The notes under the pieces: generated by a model
Database searches by the model: none
Seen by the model: the letters and a program-made list of their open reading frames with translations, nothing else
What the model was told of the DNA's origin: nothing
Part shown: in pieces, positions 15,001-27,655 of the stretch
Numbering within the stretch: position 1 is the first letter of the stretch
Layout: every line of letters begins with the position of its first letter
Origin: Acestrorhynchus altus
Lineage: Eukaryota > Chordata > Actinopteri > Characiformes > Acestrorhynchidae
Direction of reading: 5' to 3'
Assembly (NCBI GenBank): GCA_034509495.1
Contig: CM067519.1
Span: 20,426,953-20,490,952 of the forward strand
Length of the DNA stretch: 64,000 nucleotides
Position numbers and translations under genes: made by a program

Positions 15001-17608
15001 GGTTGGAGAAAGTAAACTCCCTTGTAGCATAAAAACATTAACCTTATCTTTGAAAAATGGCAGACCAGGACTCCATTATTCCATCAATGGAATGAATTCT
15101 GAATTATACCAACAGATTCATGGCAATATTCAGCTTCTATCATGACGGCTTCAGTTATTATGGACCCTTCTACAGCTCTGTGCATCATTCTGAGTACTTC
15201 TAAAGTTTCTACAGCTTCCTCTGAAACACTGAAACTTTAGAATTGGTAGCATGAGTGTGTGTTCATTGTCTGCAAAGAACAAAAAAAGGAAATTCAGTGT
15301 GACATTACACAACCAGTTAGCTTTCCACAGCCGACAACTTGGCTTGTGTGGATGCTATAAGGATTTGTGGCTTCATTCCGATGTCAATACAGATTATGTT
15401 AACTAATATCTATTTAAATGAGACTGGGGCCTGATACCGATCCAGAAAAAGGAATAAATAAGGCCTTGTTTGCTTCCCATGCTCCTCCAGTCAGCGATTT
15501 TTATAAGGAGATTTATGGCAGAAGTGTTGCAGCTAGGCATTAGTGTCGAATTGAGAGGCGCTATCTGGAATTAGAAGAGGTATCACTTTAATAACAGCTG
15601 TGCCGTACATGGACTGTCCATCGTGGAAGTTGTGAATGGACTTAGGCTTGCGATTTGGAAGCGGGCCTAAGTTGCGTTGTGTGTGTGTGTGTGTGTGTGT
15701 ATGGTATTCTACAGCAGGGTCAGTGTATGGCATCGCTGTCATATGGTCAGTTGTGGAATGCATGGATGTTGAGTTATCTGAATATATATGTGTGCATGGG
15801 GGGTTGCCTTTGGTGGCCTCCAAAACCTGTTATATTTTGTGCATGTGTGTGGGCACATATATGTGTGAGGGGGTCTTGAACTGCCTACAAGCTAAATGTG
15901 TGTGGATGATAGATCAATTACTGTGCGTGTGTGTGGTTGGAGTGGGGGGGGGGGCTTTATACATGCATGAATGTATGCTCCAATAGAGGTAGGTTTATAT
16001 TCTTGGCTGAGGGGCAGCAGTGGGCTGCCGGCCCATAGAGAGGCATATTTTTGAGTTAAATGGATAGAGACAGCTGCTCCAAGGCCAGAGCTGATACTGC
16101 TCACACAAGCAAGTCTTTGTGTTAAGCTCAGGCTCTTCTGTCAGCATAGTCCACCCCTCCAGCCCAGTCGAAAACCTGTGCTTTTTTGCACAGGAGCAGG
16201 GTACACCAAATGTAAGGTTATCAGCAGTGTAGGGACAGGGTTGTCACTGGATTTAAAGGGTTGGGTGATATGGACAAAAATCATATCCCAACATATTTAG
16301 CTGAATGTCAGTATACGATTTGATATATGATATAAAAAATTGGATTTACTATATTAAAATTTATATTTAAGCTATATTTATTTATTTAATACATTGATAG
16401 CAATACAGTATTGATATTGGTTTAGAGTTATTAGTAATAAATAGTAATAGACTGGACATGTGCATTTGCACATCTGTTTCAGCAATGGGTGCAAGTTAAA
16501 GCATTCATTGGGGATGTCCACTAACATTTGAACATATAGTGTAGGTCTGACATTGCAATATAACTGAGACATTCTTAGCGCTGTTGAAAATATTGTATTA
16601 CTCCATAAAATACCAAGAAGTATATTAACTGGTGGATATTTTGTTTTGATCTAGATCATAGTCTGTTTTGGTCAGTTAAAGTGAGTCAATAATTCAGTAA
16701 TATATCGTAATATAGTGCAATAATGCTGTTAAAATGTTTATTATTAATAAAAAAAATTATACCATGCAATCCCTCTTTCAAAGTTTCTATAGAATACAAT
16801 ATTCACTGTTTCATGAAGAATCAGTTTTTTTAAATCCTGTGTAACAAAAATCTTACACATCCTGGGAATGTGTTTTAGCACATTCTGTTCTGTAGAGGGC
16901 AGCATCACACACTTATAACTCTGACCATCAGCTTCACCTGTATATCTTCAGGTTGCGGATGCTGAGACATGCAGACAAAGCCATGACACTTGTTTTTATT
17001 GTGAATTTATGGTTGAAATGCTGATAGCATAATTAAACTGCATTATGTGCTCAGGTGTTACATTTGAATTAATTTAATACTATAATAGTTAAATTACAAT
17101 GATAATATAGGTACTGTATACACTCTTAATATATATTTGTACAAATAGGTATATAATAAAATAAATCCAAACCAATAGATTTATATCCAATATATTCATG
17201 TTTCATTTGCTTTGTACTTTAAAACCAGTATTGTCAGATACATCACTTGCTAGTATCTACTACACCCGTTGTTCTCAAGGTGGGGCATATGTCCAGATGT
17301 CCCTGGCATATAGCCAGAGGACCCATTTAAACTTTGCTGTGAACTAAAAGAAACAAGATTTGAGATAGGCCACAATATAATAGTGAGTCTGGAAAATTAG
17401 CAGATCATTGGACTGATAAATGAGTTCACATCACTGGAGTATAGTTTCAGATTAACCTGAAGGTACATATTTCAGAACAGTTCAAAAATATCTGAGGGGC
17501 CAAAAGATTGTGTAGGACGTACAGTAACTTTTGGATATATTGGAATCACTGTTTTAATCCTTGATAATCCAATTCATTTGCAGCTAAGTAAAATAATGCG
17601 GAATGTAT
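15001..17608. other. Non-coding DNA with simple repeats and a MITE end
   Basis: (GT)n at 15679-15701, further GT-rich DNA to 15935 and a run of ten G at about 15944. Positions 16256-16345 match the end of the element at 17609-18020 (gggtgatatggacaaaa, then tttagctgaatg). No gene recognised; the open frames at 15636-15986 come from the GT-rich tract. Confidence 0.5.
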
Positions 17609-18020
17609 GGCTGGGTGATATATCGATTTTTATATTGATATCGGGATATAAACAGAGCAAGATATGAGCTGAAGCGATATTGTTTATATCAAGTTTTTAA
17701 AAGATGTTGTGTTTCAATCTTGCAGACACATTTTTTTTCTGCTCTCTCTGATTCTGCTCCACCCCTCTACTCTGTTCTTCACCTCCTCCCATTCATACTC
17801 TCATGTACACACTATTGAGGAGGCATAAGGCTTAGTGTGTATAAAGAAGAAATGAAAATCAAATTTCAGTATTTTTAAAAAATACTAAAAAAGACATAAG
17901 AAAGATTTAGTGGGATGTAATTTTTTCACATTGTATTGCTTCATATCATATATCACATTGTATATCGCCATTCAGCTAAATTTAACAGGATGTAACTTTC
18001 TGTCTGTATCACCCAGGCCT
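17609..18020 (-). mobile_element. Non-autonomous TIR element, copy A
   Basis: The ends are inverted (ggctgggtgata... and ...tatcacccaggcc). Both subterminal regions are rich in gatatatgatat-like words. The 412-bp interior has no coding frame. The reverse complement aligns over its whole length with copy B at 32937-33325. The ggcctgggtgatat ends resemble hAT-type non-autonomous elements of fish; class assignment is tentative. Confidence 0.75.
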
Positions 18021-18057
18021 AGTGTAAAGTATGAATTTGTGAACACACCACAGTGAT

Positions 18058-18213
18058 TCAGTGAGTACACATGCCTGAGGTGCTGGTAGGTGCAGCATCC
18101 GGGGAGTAGTTTGGGGGGTTGGTTACCTTGCTCAGGGGCAGTTCAGGGATTTGAACTGGTGACTTGTGGTCACAAAGCCACTTCTCTTGCCTCCAGGTCA
18201 TGGCTGCCCCCCA
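18058..18213. repeat. Dispersed fish repeat, copy 1
   Basis: It contains ttgctcaggggcagttca, a gggatttgaactggtgac segment like a decayed tRNA-type B box region, and ends at ggctgcccc. It is alignable with the better known copy at 40545-40717. Very similar sequences occur widely in otophysan fish, by recollection. Confidence 0.6.
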
Positions 18214-21200
18214 TACGTACCACTGCTGTGAATATTGTGAATGGGTGCTGTGCTGAATGAAGCAGTAAACAAAAGCTTTGCAGATTCAAGGAATGTCTCA
18301 CATGAAAAATCAGGCATCTAATATCCCTGCTTGGAAACCTGACCTCAGAGCTCAGGGTGATGCAGGCTGTGGTGCCCCTAATGCAGAGAAGTTTAAGTAT
18401 CTTGATTTTGGGCCCAACAGCTTAATAGTCCTGGGCTTTGATCCCACACCCCTGTGTATCATAGCCCAGAGTGCTTCAGTGTGCACATCCTAGCAGCTGC
18501 CCAGTTCCAAACTGGTCACTTTACGAACTGCAGCTTATTCAGAACCATTGCAGATTTTAGGTGGAAGAGACTGGACACATGCTAGGCCTGCAGTGGATAT
18601 CAACAGGAAATGTTAAACAGCCCCTCTCAGCTCTCCATATAAACAGTGATCTCACCATTGCATGATTAGGCTTTCCATGAGGCCTGCTCACCTAGATAAG
18701 CTTCTTCCTGATGGAACAGCCCCACTCACACCACTGTAAACCAAATTTTGATGCTGGACTGCATTATCTGCTCCATGTTCAGTCCACTCTTCTCCATGTT
18801 TGCATTGGACGCCCATGTACTTTTATGTACATCTCTCCGAAGGAGTAGTGTCCCTGTTGCCTTTTATTTATGAGATAGTGATGGTTCAAACCGCCCATGT
18901 GCTTACCCTACAAACCTTTTCTCCCTCGTATCGGAGGTGTAGCTGCTCCAGGGAGGTTTTATCACCTGTAAAGAATTCAAGTAGCATTTTATGAGAATGT
19001 GACTGTTGTCACACATTTCAGATACTGTGTGAAAGTCGTAGGCAGCCAGAAATACTGTTTAACTCTTTGATGCAGGAACACACTCCTAAAAATAATGGTG
19101 CAACTAAGGAATATTTGAGTGAAGCCATAAAAAACATTTCTCTAAAAGAGAGATGAGTGTGGAGAACCCTTTAAAAGGTTAAAGAGCAACACCTGTGAAA
19201 TTACTTAACAATGAGGCCAAAACATATTCTAGTAGCTGGTTATGTGCTGTTGATAACGTATGACTTTTTGCCAGCGAATCAAAGAATAGGTCTCAAGATA
19301 GACATACATTAAATCATGTGACATGACACCATTGGGGACCGGATAAGAGTGGTAATACACTGTTATCCAGCATGCTAATGCCATGGGAACAATTCTGGAT
19401 AAGGGCTACACCTGGCTTGCAAACAATGCAATAGTGATGTGGGCATAGGCCACTGGTGTTGTTTTACTGTTGACCACGATCAGTTATTCGCTAGCTAATG
19501 TAATGCTGTTTGGATAGAGTTCTTCCGTGAAATGACACACTTGTGAGTATTTCATAACAATCAGTGGCCACTGGTCCAAAACCCCGCAGAATGCAGAGAA
19601 AGGAGGAGGTGCTAATAGATCTGTTGATTCAGTACATCAATAAATAAAAATCAATAAACATGCACTAAAAGATAATGTGATGTCATGTTGACCGTAACTT
19701 TTAGATATGTTAGAAGAATACATGTACTGTTCCCCAAAGCATTTCATGAGAGAGTGTTTAGTGGGACGCTCTCCCGGCCCTTTAAACTTTAGAACTTTGG
19801 GCCAATTTTGCAGGATTTTTTTGTAGTTTTACATTCTTTTATTCACATTTTTTTTTAAATGTACTCATAGGAGACAATCACACATGCCTGATATTATTGT
19901 TATTTTTACAAGATTTGTCTTCATTTAAGATGAAAAAATGAACAGAATTTAAATATTTGTATGGATTCGACCATGTTTTGATAAAACATGCTTATAAGGA
20001 CTTTAAAACTCTTCATATCTCAGAAATTCCTGTTGGAACCTGATCATCCAGAGTGTTTGGATGATGCAAGAGCTTTGATCAGTTATTTGTAATGATTAGA
20101 TTGATAAGTTTACATATACCAATACGTTCTTCAAAATATTTGACAGTGGTCCAAATAAAATAAAAGAACATCTGCAATGTTCTTTATTATTCCTTCTCAG
20201 GACTTTTATTCTGAGTTTTGTGAGCTAAGAAAGAGAGTGAACAGCCCCTTCTTTCTCATTTTCCTCTGTAACCCGTTAACTGGGTGAGTGATATCTTCAG
20301 CCCCACCAGAACTATCATGTCTGTACATAACTCTGATCCTGAGACATGAAGTTTACAGAATGGCATGTATCTGCCCACAAAGTGCAGATCTCGGCTTGAA
20401 AGAGTCATTGTGATGTGATTAGTCAGCCTTAATTGTGTCATCAGGACTAGTTAGACAGTTTTGACATCAGGAATTGTCTAGGTCTCCTTTATTGCCCTCA
20501 AAGTGCATTTTCCATTCTTTTATTATAATCTTATTTATAATATATTTCAGTGTTCATCATTTCATCATTTTGTGTATATCAAATTATAAAGCTTATATGT
20601 GTGACATGGTTATTTCAATGGAAAGAGTGTGTGGAAATGCTGTGTATGGCTGGGCGAGTGTGGCACATGTGAGAAGGCCTGGAGGTGGTGGGCGCAGCAG
20701 CAGCAGCTGCGGCAGCAGGAGTGTGATAAGGCCAGGCCCTAATGGATATGTTCCTGTTCAGCAAGGTCAGCGAGGCCTAACCCATTGCGCTGGCTCTCCG
20801 ATCCAAAACCTTTTATCAACAAACCTCTTCTCCCTCCACGCACAACAGCTGTGGAAAGGTCACAATGTGTAGGAGCCCCACAAGAGCCTCACTGGCTCTG
20901 TACACACACAGAGGTCATTAGGCAAACTCTGCACAGCTGTTTGTGCTGCACACACTGCTGCTGTAATGACTTACTATTTTGAGGAACTTCTCCAGCAGTG
21001 ATCTTCATACATTTGCCTGGAACAGTGTCATGATGCAAAGAAACCTTGCATATGTGTGTCTTAAGCCTCTGAATTGTTTCACTAATGTTAAAGCTTGTTA
21101 TTATTTGTGTAGACAATGGCATGTCCTATCATCTCAAATCAGTCCCATTTTCTCCTTATTTAGACCACGTTGTACTTTGTGCTTCCAAAAGAGGGAGCTG

Positions 21201-21489
21201 TGTGCTGCTGTTTCTGTGTGTGCTTGCTAATGCAGACCTGTCTCTGCTCTGCAGCTGTGGAGACCAGTGGTTCAGATGAACTCTCATGACGAGGAAATTG
21301 ATCAATAAGTAATGGATCTCGACTTTTTGGCAGATGGATGTGACGGGGTTGAGACTGCATCCTCTTTGAGATCAAGAGGATGCTGAAAAACAAGGGAAAG
21401 ACCATTTACCCCTGCAACACATTCTGCTCTACAGTCCCAAAGCAGGTTATTAGGTAAATAGGATGATATCTAAGGGGAAATGTACGAAA
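18214..21489. other. Non-coding DNA with a GC-richer block
   Basis: No gene recognised. The block 20640-20970 is richer in GC, contains a (CAG)n-like stretch (gcagcagcagcagctgcgg) and gives several overlapping open frames. Nothing supports coding; a conserved regulatory element is possible but unproven. Confidence 0.4.
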
Positions 21490-21720
21490 GGCTGTGCGAT
21501 ATTGGAATAAACTGACATTGCAATATTTATTGCCGGGTTTATGGCCCTATGATTTCTGAGATGTTTGATGACATCTTTTGTTAAAGGGAACAATGTTAAC
21601 AAAAAAAAAAAGGAACACCTTAAACCCTCACCTATCATAGAAACGACAATGAAATCTTTAATGTATAAGGAAATTGTAAGACCATTCAAAGACTGACTCT
21701 GAAACATCACATAGCTGAAA
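21490..21720 (+). mobile_element. Non-autonomous element fragment, second family
   Basis: It begins ggctgtgcgatattgg...gacattgcaatatt and is alignable with 35709-35920 at its start, at the gttgatgac/tttgatgac segment, at tttaaagggaa and at cacaagaccattt. It has no coding capacity. Confidence 0.55.
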
Positions 21721-21728
21721 GAATTCTT

Positions 21729-21990
21729 CATGGAGGAGTGGGAAAATCTTTCTCCCAGTCAATGTCATAAACTGGGAGATGGTTATAAGGAAACATCTCA
21801 TTGATATTATTTCAGCCAAAGGAGAACATGTCAGGTATTAGGGCATAGGCAAAGAAATTGCATTTCTATTCATTACATTTCTGTAGTTCATGTGTTCATG
21901 TCCATCTCTCAATATAGTTACAATGATGATCAAATGTTCATGTGTTTAAATATGTTAATTGTCTGTCTTAAATGACTTTTTCATATGAAT
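21729..21990 (+). pseudogene. Tc1 transposase C-terminal remnant
   Basis: The + strand reads as the end of a Tc1 transposase with frameshifts: EEWENLSPSQCHKL-DGYKE, then the isAKGG-like ttcagccaaaggaga and the stop region (caggtattagg). This is followed by a decayed 3' non-coding part. It directly follows the fragment at 21490-21720. Confidence 0.65.
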
Positions 21991-22059
21991 ATATCGGAAA
22001 GGTTTGGCTCTGGCTTTCCAGTTTGTTCAATGGGAATTATTTTTGATAGACTGTTTGTA

Positions 22060-22174
22060 TGTACCTTAATTTCGCTGAGGGAACCCTCCCAAGGGATCAA
22101 TAAAATTCTAATCTAATCTAATCTAATCTAATCTAATCTAATCTAATCTAATCTAATCTAATCTAATCTAATCT
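22060..22174 (+). mobile_element. LINE 3' tail with (ATCTA)n
   Basis: The sequence ttcgctgagggaaccctcccaagggatcaataaaattct is the conserved 3' end of a fish non-LTR retrotransposon, and it runs straight into about 13 units of ATCTA that form its tail. Only the terminal part is present, as expected of strong 5' truncation. Confidence 0.7.
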
Positions 22175-24029
22175 GTTTTGAAATGCTGTTCTGCTCTGTA
22201 ATGTAGCTGCTTTGCAGTTTTAGCTCTTTAATTTTGATATTGAGCATAATTCATGTTAAGATCACTGAATTTGATTTTGACATTTGACATCAGTCCAAAG
22301 GAGCTAAACGTCCTGTTGTCAGTACAATGTTTTAAATTCTATAAATGTTGTAGGGTAAGGGGTGGAGCCTGGCAGAGATTTTAGTGTTTTTGTTGAAATT
22401 GCCACTTAATAGTCTTTGAAGTTGCTACTAATATGAATTTTTGTCTAATAATAGCCAATAATATTGGCTGATAGGAATTTACATGTATAAGTAACAGTTT
22501 GAGTCCATGTCAGTTCTAGGTTTTGCACCCTCAGAGCAATTGAACAACACCCAGCCCTAATTATACATAAATAATTCACTAAAATGCCAGAGGACATGGA
22601 ATATAAGTATCTATATTGATTATGAAGTGGTGTTACCTCAGGAGTGTTACCTTGTTATAACTTATAACTTCTCCATACTGAGAAACACTGTTTCTTTATG
22701 TGTAGCCCAATATTTCTATTTCTATTAATAGACAATTATATCTTTTTATGTTTATATATTCATTTATCGTTCCTGGTAACCTTTATCTTCCTTCGGAATA
22801 GCATTGCAATCAGACACTTCCTTCTTGGAGCGACCATTTGTGCAGCTACTTTTTTGATGAGTGTATTTCTGTTTGAGGCCTGAATGTTAGATACAGAAAA
22901 GAGGCCTATAAATCTACAGATGTTACAGTGATCCTGTCCAGCTGCTGGTAGACTGATACATACACCTGTTCTGTATTTATGCTGTGAGGAATAGTGACAA
23001 TTGCACAAACCATTGCCACCATAATTGGCCATAATCGTAGGTCTCTATAGACCAGAGCAGGGGTCAGTGACAGTGCTAATCCACACATGGAAATTGTTTT
23101 TTTTTTTTCTTAGATAAGTTCTATTTTAAAGAAAGGAAATTGGAGGAGGAATGTTCACAGTATGCATCTAATCTGTAGCTTCACCCTCTGTCCGTCTGCA
23201 GTAGGGTAATGCCCTTTATGTAAGCAATGGACTTTTTCAAACCTGTCACCAGGAACCTGTTTTCTAAAAAGACTAAAAATAGATTTTAAACAAATGACCG
23301 GTGTTTTTCTGGACACAAATGGGAAAGTATGACACATAATGCTGTATGATGTTTTGGTTAGAATAATGTTCAACACACTTTTTAACTTGTTACATTATCC
23401 ATCATAAGTGGCTTATAATTGGACCTATGAGAGAAAATATCATGACTAGTTCATAAACCCAAAGTAATTAGCGCTGTCAACCTAAATGTATTTATGCACA
23501 TGATTAATCTTCAAACTTGACCATATTCCAAAATTCATCTTTAAACACCTTAAGAACATTAACAACTAGAAGAGTTATAGTATTTTGGAACCACTGATTT
23601 GTACTAAAGTACTATTAAAATATAATTAAAATTATACAAATATACACTTAAAAGAATATAAGAATTACAAGAACAATTTAAGTACACTTTCAATGTGTTT
23701 AGTGTTCAGTCAAGCAGCTCAGACTAATTTTAAAATGTATTTAAAAGTGTAGAGAGAATAACATATGATTTTAATTCTATTTTAGTAGTGCTTTAGTACA
23801 TATCAGTGGTTCTAAAATAAAATAAATTAAGTACAGAACAGTACAATGTAAAGGTACTTTGTTTTTTCAAGGGAGCTTAAGTGATTCCCACTTTCAGGCA
23901 GTGGTGGTTGCTGTGGAGTTGCTTAGTGGTTGCTAGGTAGTGTCAGGTGGTTGGTCTGGTGTCTCAGGCTTGTGGTCTTTTGTCTCGGGTGGTTGCTCAG
24001 GTGTGGTTACTTCAGTCGAGACCGGGTTA
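22175..24029. other. Non-coding DNA
   Basis: No gene or intact element recognised; AT-rich. The overlapping open frames around 22698-23088 show no domain features. Confidence 0.45.
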
Positions 24030-24560
24030 CAGTTACACACAGGGGCATCAAAACACTTGGCAGAATTGACCACAATTTCTTGTGGAAATTTGTTGCTTTT
24101 CTGGCAACAACACAATTTTTCAGTTCAGCTCGCGGATGTTCAGTAGGGTTGAGGTTGAGAATTTGGGAAGGTTATTTGAAAACCACCTTTGATAGTTTTG
24201 TTGAAGAATACTGAGGTAGTTTTCCTTCATTACTCCATCTGCTGGCAATGTCCACTAACCATGCTGCAACCACCACCATGCTTAATAGTGTAGTGTTCTT
24301 GGGGTTTAAATGTCATATTTTCAATGGTGCTGTCATTGCTCGTAACATACTGTCTGGTCTTTGTGGCAAAACGACTCAATCATCTTGTTTGACCACCTTT
24401 CTTCAGGATGGTATTTGCTTGGTCCATGTGGTTCAACTGAAACGTTACTGAAGCTTGAAGGTGTCAGCACTGGAGCAGGATTCTTGTGTTGTGGATCATC
24501 AACCAATTTCCTCTTAGCTAAGAGAGACCATTTGAGTCCATATAGACAGTTTAGACTGTT
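24030..24560 (-). pseudogene. Tc1-like transposase relic
   Basis: Read on the - strand, 24245-24290 gives the decayed KHGGG block (caccaccaccatgctt is its complement). On the + strand, gggttgaggttgagaatttgggaagg is the complement of the Pro-rich, aromatic segment near the catalytic residues in this transposase type. Stops occur throughout, and TIRs were not identified. Confidence 0.55.
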
Positions 24561-26486
24561 TAGAAATGGCTTGTTTGTGTTTCCCAAAAGAATTGTAGCA
24601 TATACCGTATGATTTTATGACTTTTAAAAGGTTGATTGAGCATTAAACTCCCAAAACACTGTTGTTTTGGGTGAACAGTGGAACGGTCTTTCAGTGGAAA
24701 CATTAGTGTTTATGTAGTGGTAAAGTCAGTCTAGTGTTGCTTTTTCCTTGATGGCTTTCTAGGACCTTGAGTGGGCTTTGCGTTCTGTTTATTCACTGAC
24801 TCAGGATGCGAGCGTTAACTCAGGGTGGACGAGTCAAGCAGCAGCATTTCCTCAGGGGTGAGTAGGTTTGTTTGAAGGACGCATCCTGTTGTAAGTCACC
24901 AGTCCGCCTCCTCTCTGTTCTGTGACACACACTTTGCCATCTCTTGGTGAGAATGTGCAGGTGGTCAGCCCTAATCTGTTGGGCTTTCCAGGCTGTTTAC
25001 ATTCTGATCGGCTGTGTTTTGTAAGTAGACGTAAAATATGTCCTTCTGACTTTAAAGTGATTTAGTAAATGCTTTGAAACTGACCTGAATTTCAAGTTTC
25101 TCAAAGCCTTCACAAGCATTTTGCCAAATTAAAACATACGTCTATACTTAATTTTCCATTAATAACATGTTGATAGTTTGTAGAAAAGTGTGCCCACAGA
25201 TTGTTTTAAGTTTAATGAACATCTGCAGCCTTTAATTAACATCTGTACAGTTTAATGAAGTTCTGCAGAAGTTCTGAATTATTCTCTACAGTACTGAATC
25301 GTCACCTACACTGCTGAATGCATTGCAGATTTGAGTATTCAGTTTTAATTTAGTCTGGAATGAACTGTACGTTTAATGCAGGAGATTTTGTTTTGTATGC
25401 TTTTATGTTCAGTTACTTACAAATATATTCACACATTTTTGTTCAGCGTTTGCTTATATATTTCCATATTGTATTATGGAATGTATTATAGTAGTACAGT
25501 TGATACATATACAGCTGAAGTACTCTCATGGGCAACTCACATGACCAAACTATAAAAAAGTGTGGGGTGATTGTTCCATGCTAGTAGTTTCCTTTTTGAA
25601 GAATTATTAACTAAGACAAGCTGACTGCAACAGTATTCAGTCGTTTTTCCTGTAATGCTGGATAACGGGCACTTAAGCCACAATTACAACTTCCAGGTCT
25701 GCATGGATGAGTGACTACCAAGCGTGCTGTCTGCCTGGAGGACATGTTTGCCAAGAGCAATGCAGGCTTGCTGTTACAGTGTCAGTCTTAAGCTGTAGTC
25801 ATACTTCGGTATGATCATGGACAGACAAATCTGATACAGTACATGAATTCAGTACATTCGTTTTAAATGCCTTGTTTTTTGCTCAAACATGTATCACCCT
25901 CTACATATATCTGTTTGTTGCATACTTTGGAAACCAGCTGCCCTGTGTTATGTGGTACTAAAAAAGAACATCTGCAGTACTGAGTGAACATCTGATTCTA
26001 TCAATTTCCTTCACATGTAGTATAGTTGCATATAAATCTGTAATGCTCTCATGGGCAACTCACCTGTTCAAACTTTCAAAAATGAATGTAGTCATTTCTT
26101 GTATCTGAGATGTAAACACAGGTTTTCCTGTTTCATCTGCCATTACCTTTCTTCCCTTTAGTGCTATAAAATCTGACAGGACTTCCCTGCTGTGTAGATG
26201 CTTCCAATTATACTGACCTCCTTGCAGTATTTTAGGAATGCCTCTGGAAGGTGCCATAAATGATGCAAAAGAAAAGGAATTGAATTCTCTCGTGATGTCA
26301 TTTTCAGATGAAATGTTTTACACGCCATGTGCAGGACTTATATAACCTAAACTCTGAGGAATCAAAACACATGAAATATGGAAAGTTCAAAGATAGGCGT
26401 ATCATTATACCCCCTATTAATTTGGCAGATTGAGTGGCCCAACAATTTACCAGACATTCATTTTCATACTCATCTTATTCATTTTT
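24561..26486. other. Non-coding DNA with local duplications
   Basis: The phrase tctcatgggcaactcac occurs at about 25526 and 26048 in similar surroundings, and aacatctgcag recurs at about 25219 and 25969. This suggests an old duplication within 25200-26080. No gene recognised. Confidence 0.45.
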
Positions 26487-26606
26487 GGATGTAGTGAAGG
26501 TGGACATGGAGATGGTTGGTGTAACTGTAGAGGAGGCAGGGGATAGGGCAAGATGGAGGCAGATGATGCTCCAGGGAGCAGCCGAAAGAAGACATAAATC
26601 TTATTC
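26487..26606 (+). mobile_element. RTE-type LINE 3' end, short copy
   Basis: It encodes the last residues of an RTE-type reverse transcriptase ORF (DVVKVDMEMVGVTVEEAGDR, then ARWRQM) and ends in the cagccgaaagaaga-type tail. It lacks the tgtggcgacccct segment present in the copy 0.9 kb downstream. The 61-codon frame at 26434-26619 is this fragment. Confidence 0.8.
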
Positions 26607-27289
26607 CTTAAAGGAATAAAAAAAATTGGTTCAATAAATTGATGACAGTATGGTGCAAATTCTTTAAAATCTTCTGGAAATATATGTATTATTATTTTCA
26701 TTATGGCTTAATGGGCTCATTATTTAATTCATTCATTTATTTGTTTTAACCTCTGAAAATAGTAAGTAATTGGTGGAATTCTCTGTTTTATTCAGTATCA
26801 TTATTAAGCAAATGTACGTGGTATTATGCCCTGTATATTTCATGCCATGGTGTACCCAAACCGGTTTACCATTGCCATCCGTTTTCAAGTCATGCTTTGT
26901 AGCTCAGAGTAAGACAGTGTTACTGTTGCTCTATTCGGAGAAGTGGGGATGTAGCAATCATGGCAGTGTCTTCCAAGATTCAAAGTTCTCTTTATACATA
27001 TACTTTAGGAAAAATTGAGCAAACCCTTTGGAATGACCTGAATTTTGAATGATTACTAATAAAAAAGTGTTACAAACAGACCCATATAATAATGTGCAAA
27101 CAGTAATACATTTGTATTTATAAATGTGCAAAAACATTGATTTTTAAATAATAGTATACCAAAGGTTTGGTAGCCCTCTATCGCACATCTGGCCAACAGG
27201 TTCATGTTTATGTGTTCCAGAAAGTCTTCTATTGGCAGTACTTCCCTACAGGGACTACGCAACCTGTGTGTGCATTTGCACATCTGTCA

Positions 27290-27655
27290 GCAATGTGGAG
27301 ACTGTCTAAAAGACAGGAGGCTGAGCTGGAGGTGGTGGAGATGAAGATGTAGAGATTTTCTTTGGGAGTGTCAAGGATGGACAGGATTAGAAATGAGCAG
27401 ATCAGAGGGACAGTGAAGGTGGAGCAGGCCAGGTTGAGATGGTTTGGACATGTGTTGAGGAGGAATAGGGGATATATCGGACAAAGAATGTTGGAAAAGG
27501 AGCTGCCGGGCAGAAGGAGAAGAGGAATGTAGTGAAGGTGGACATGGAGATGGTTGGTGTAACAGTAGAGGAGGCAGGGGATAGGGCAAGATGGAGGCAG
27601 ACGATCCGCTGTGGCGACCCCTAAAGGGAGCAGCTAAAAGAAGATGAAGAAGATT
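27290..27655 (+). mobile_element. RTE-type LINE 3' end, longer copy
   Basis: The + strand carries the C-terminus of an RTE-type reverse transcriptase ORF: KRQEAELEVVEMKM, then RMDRIRNEQIRGTVKVE, RWFGHVLRRNRGYIGQ and ELPGRRRRG, followed by the same VDMEMVGV block out of frame. The tail is tgtggcgacccctaaagg then aagatgaagaagatt. Small deletions near 27350, 27420 and 27528 break the frame. The copy is 5'-truncated and dead. Confidence 0.85.
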
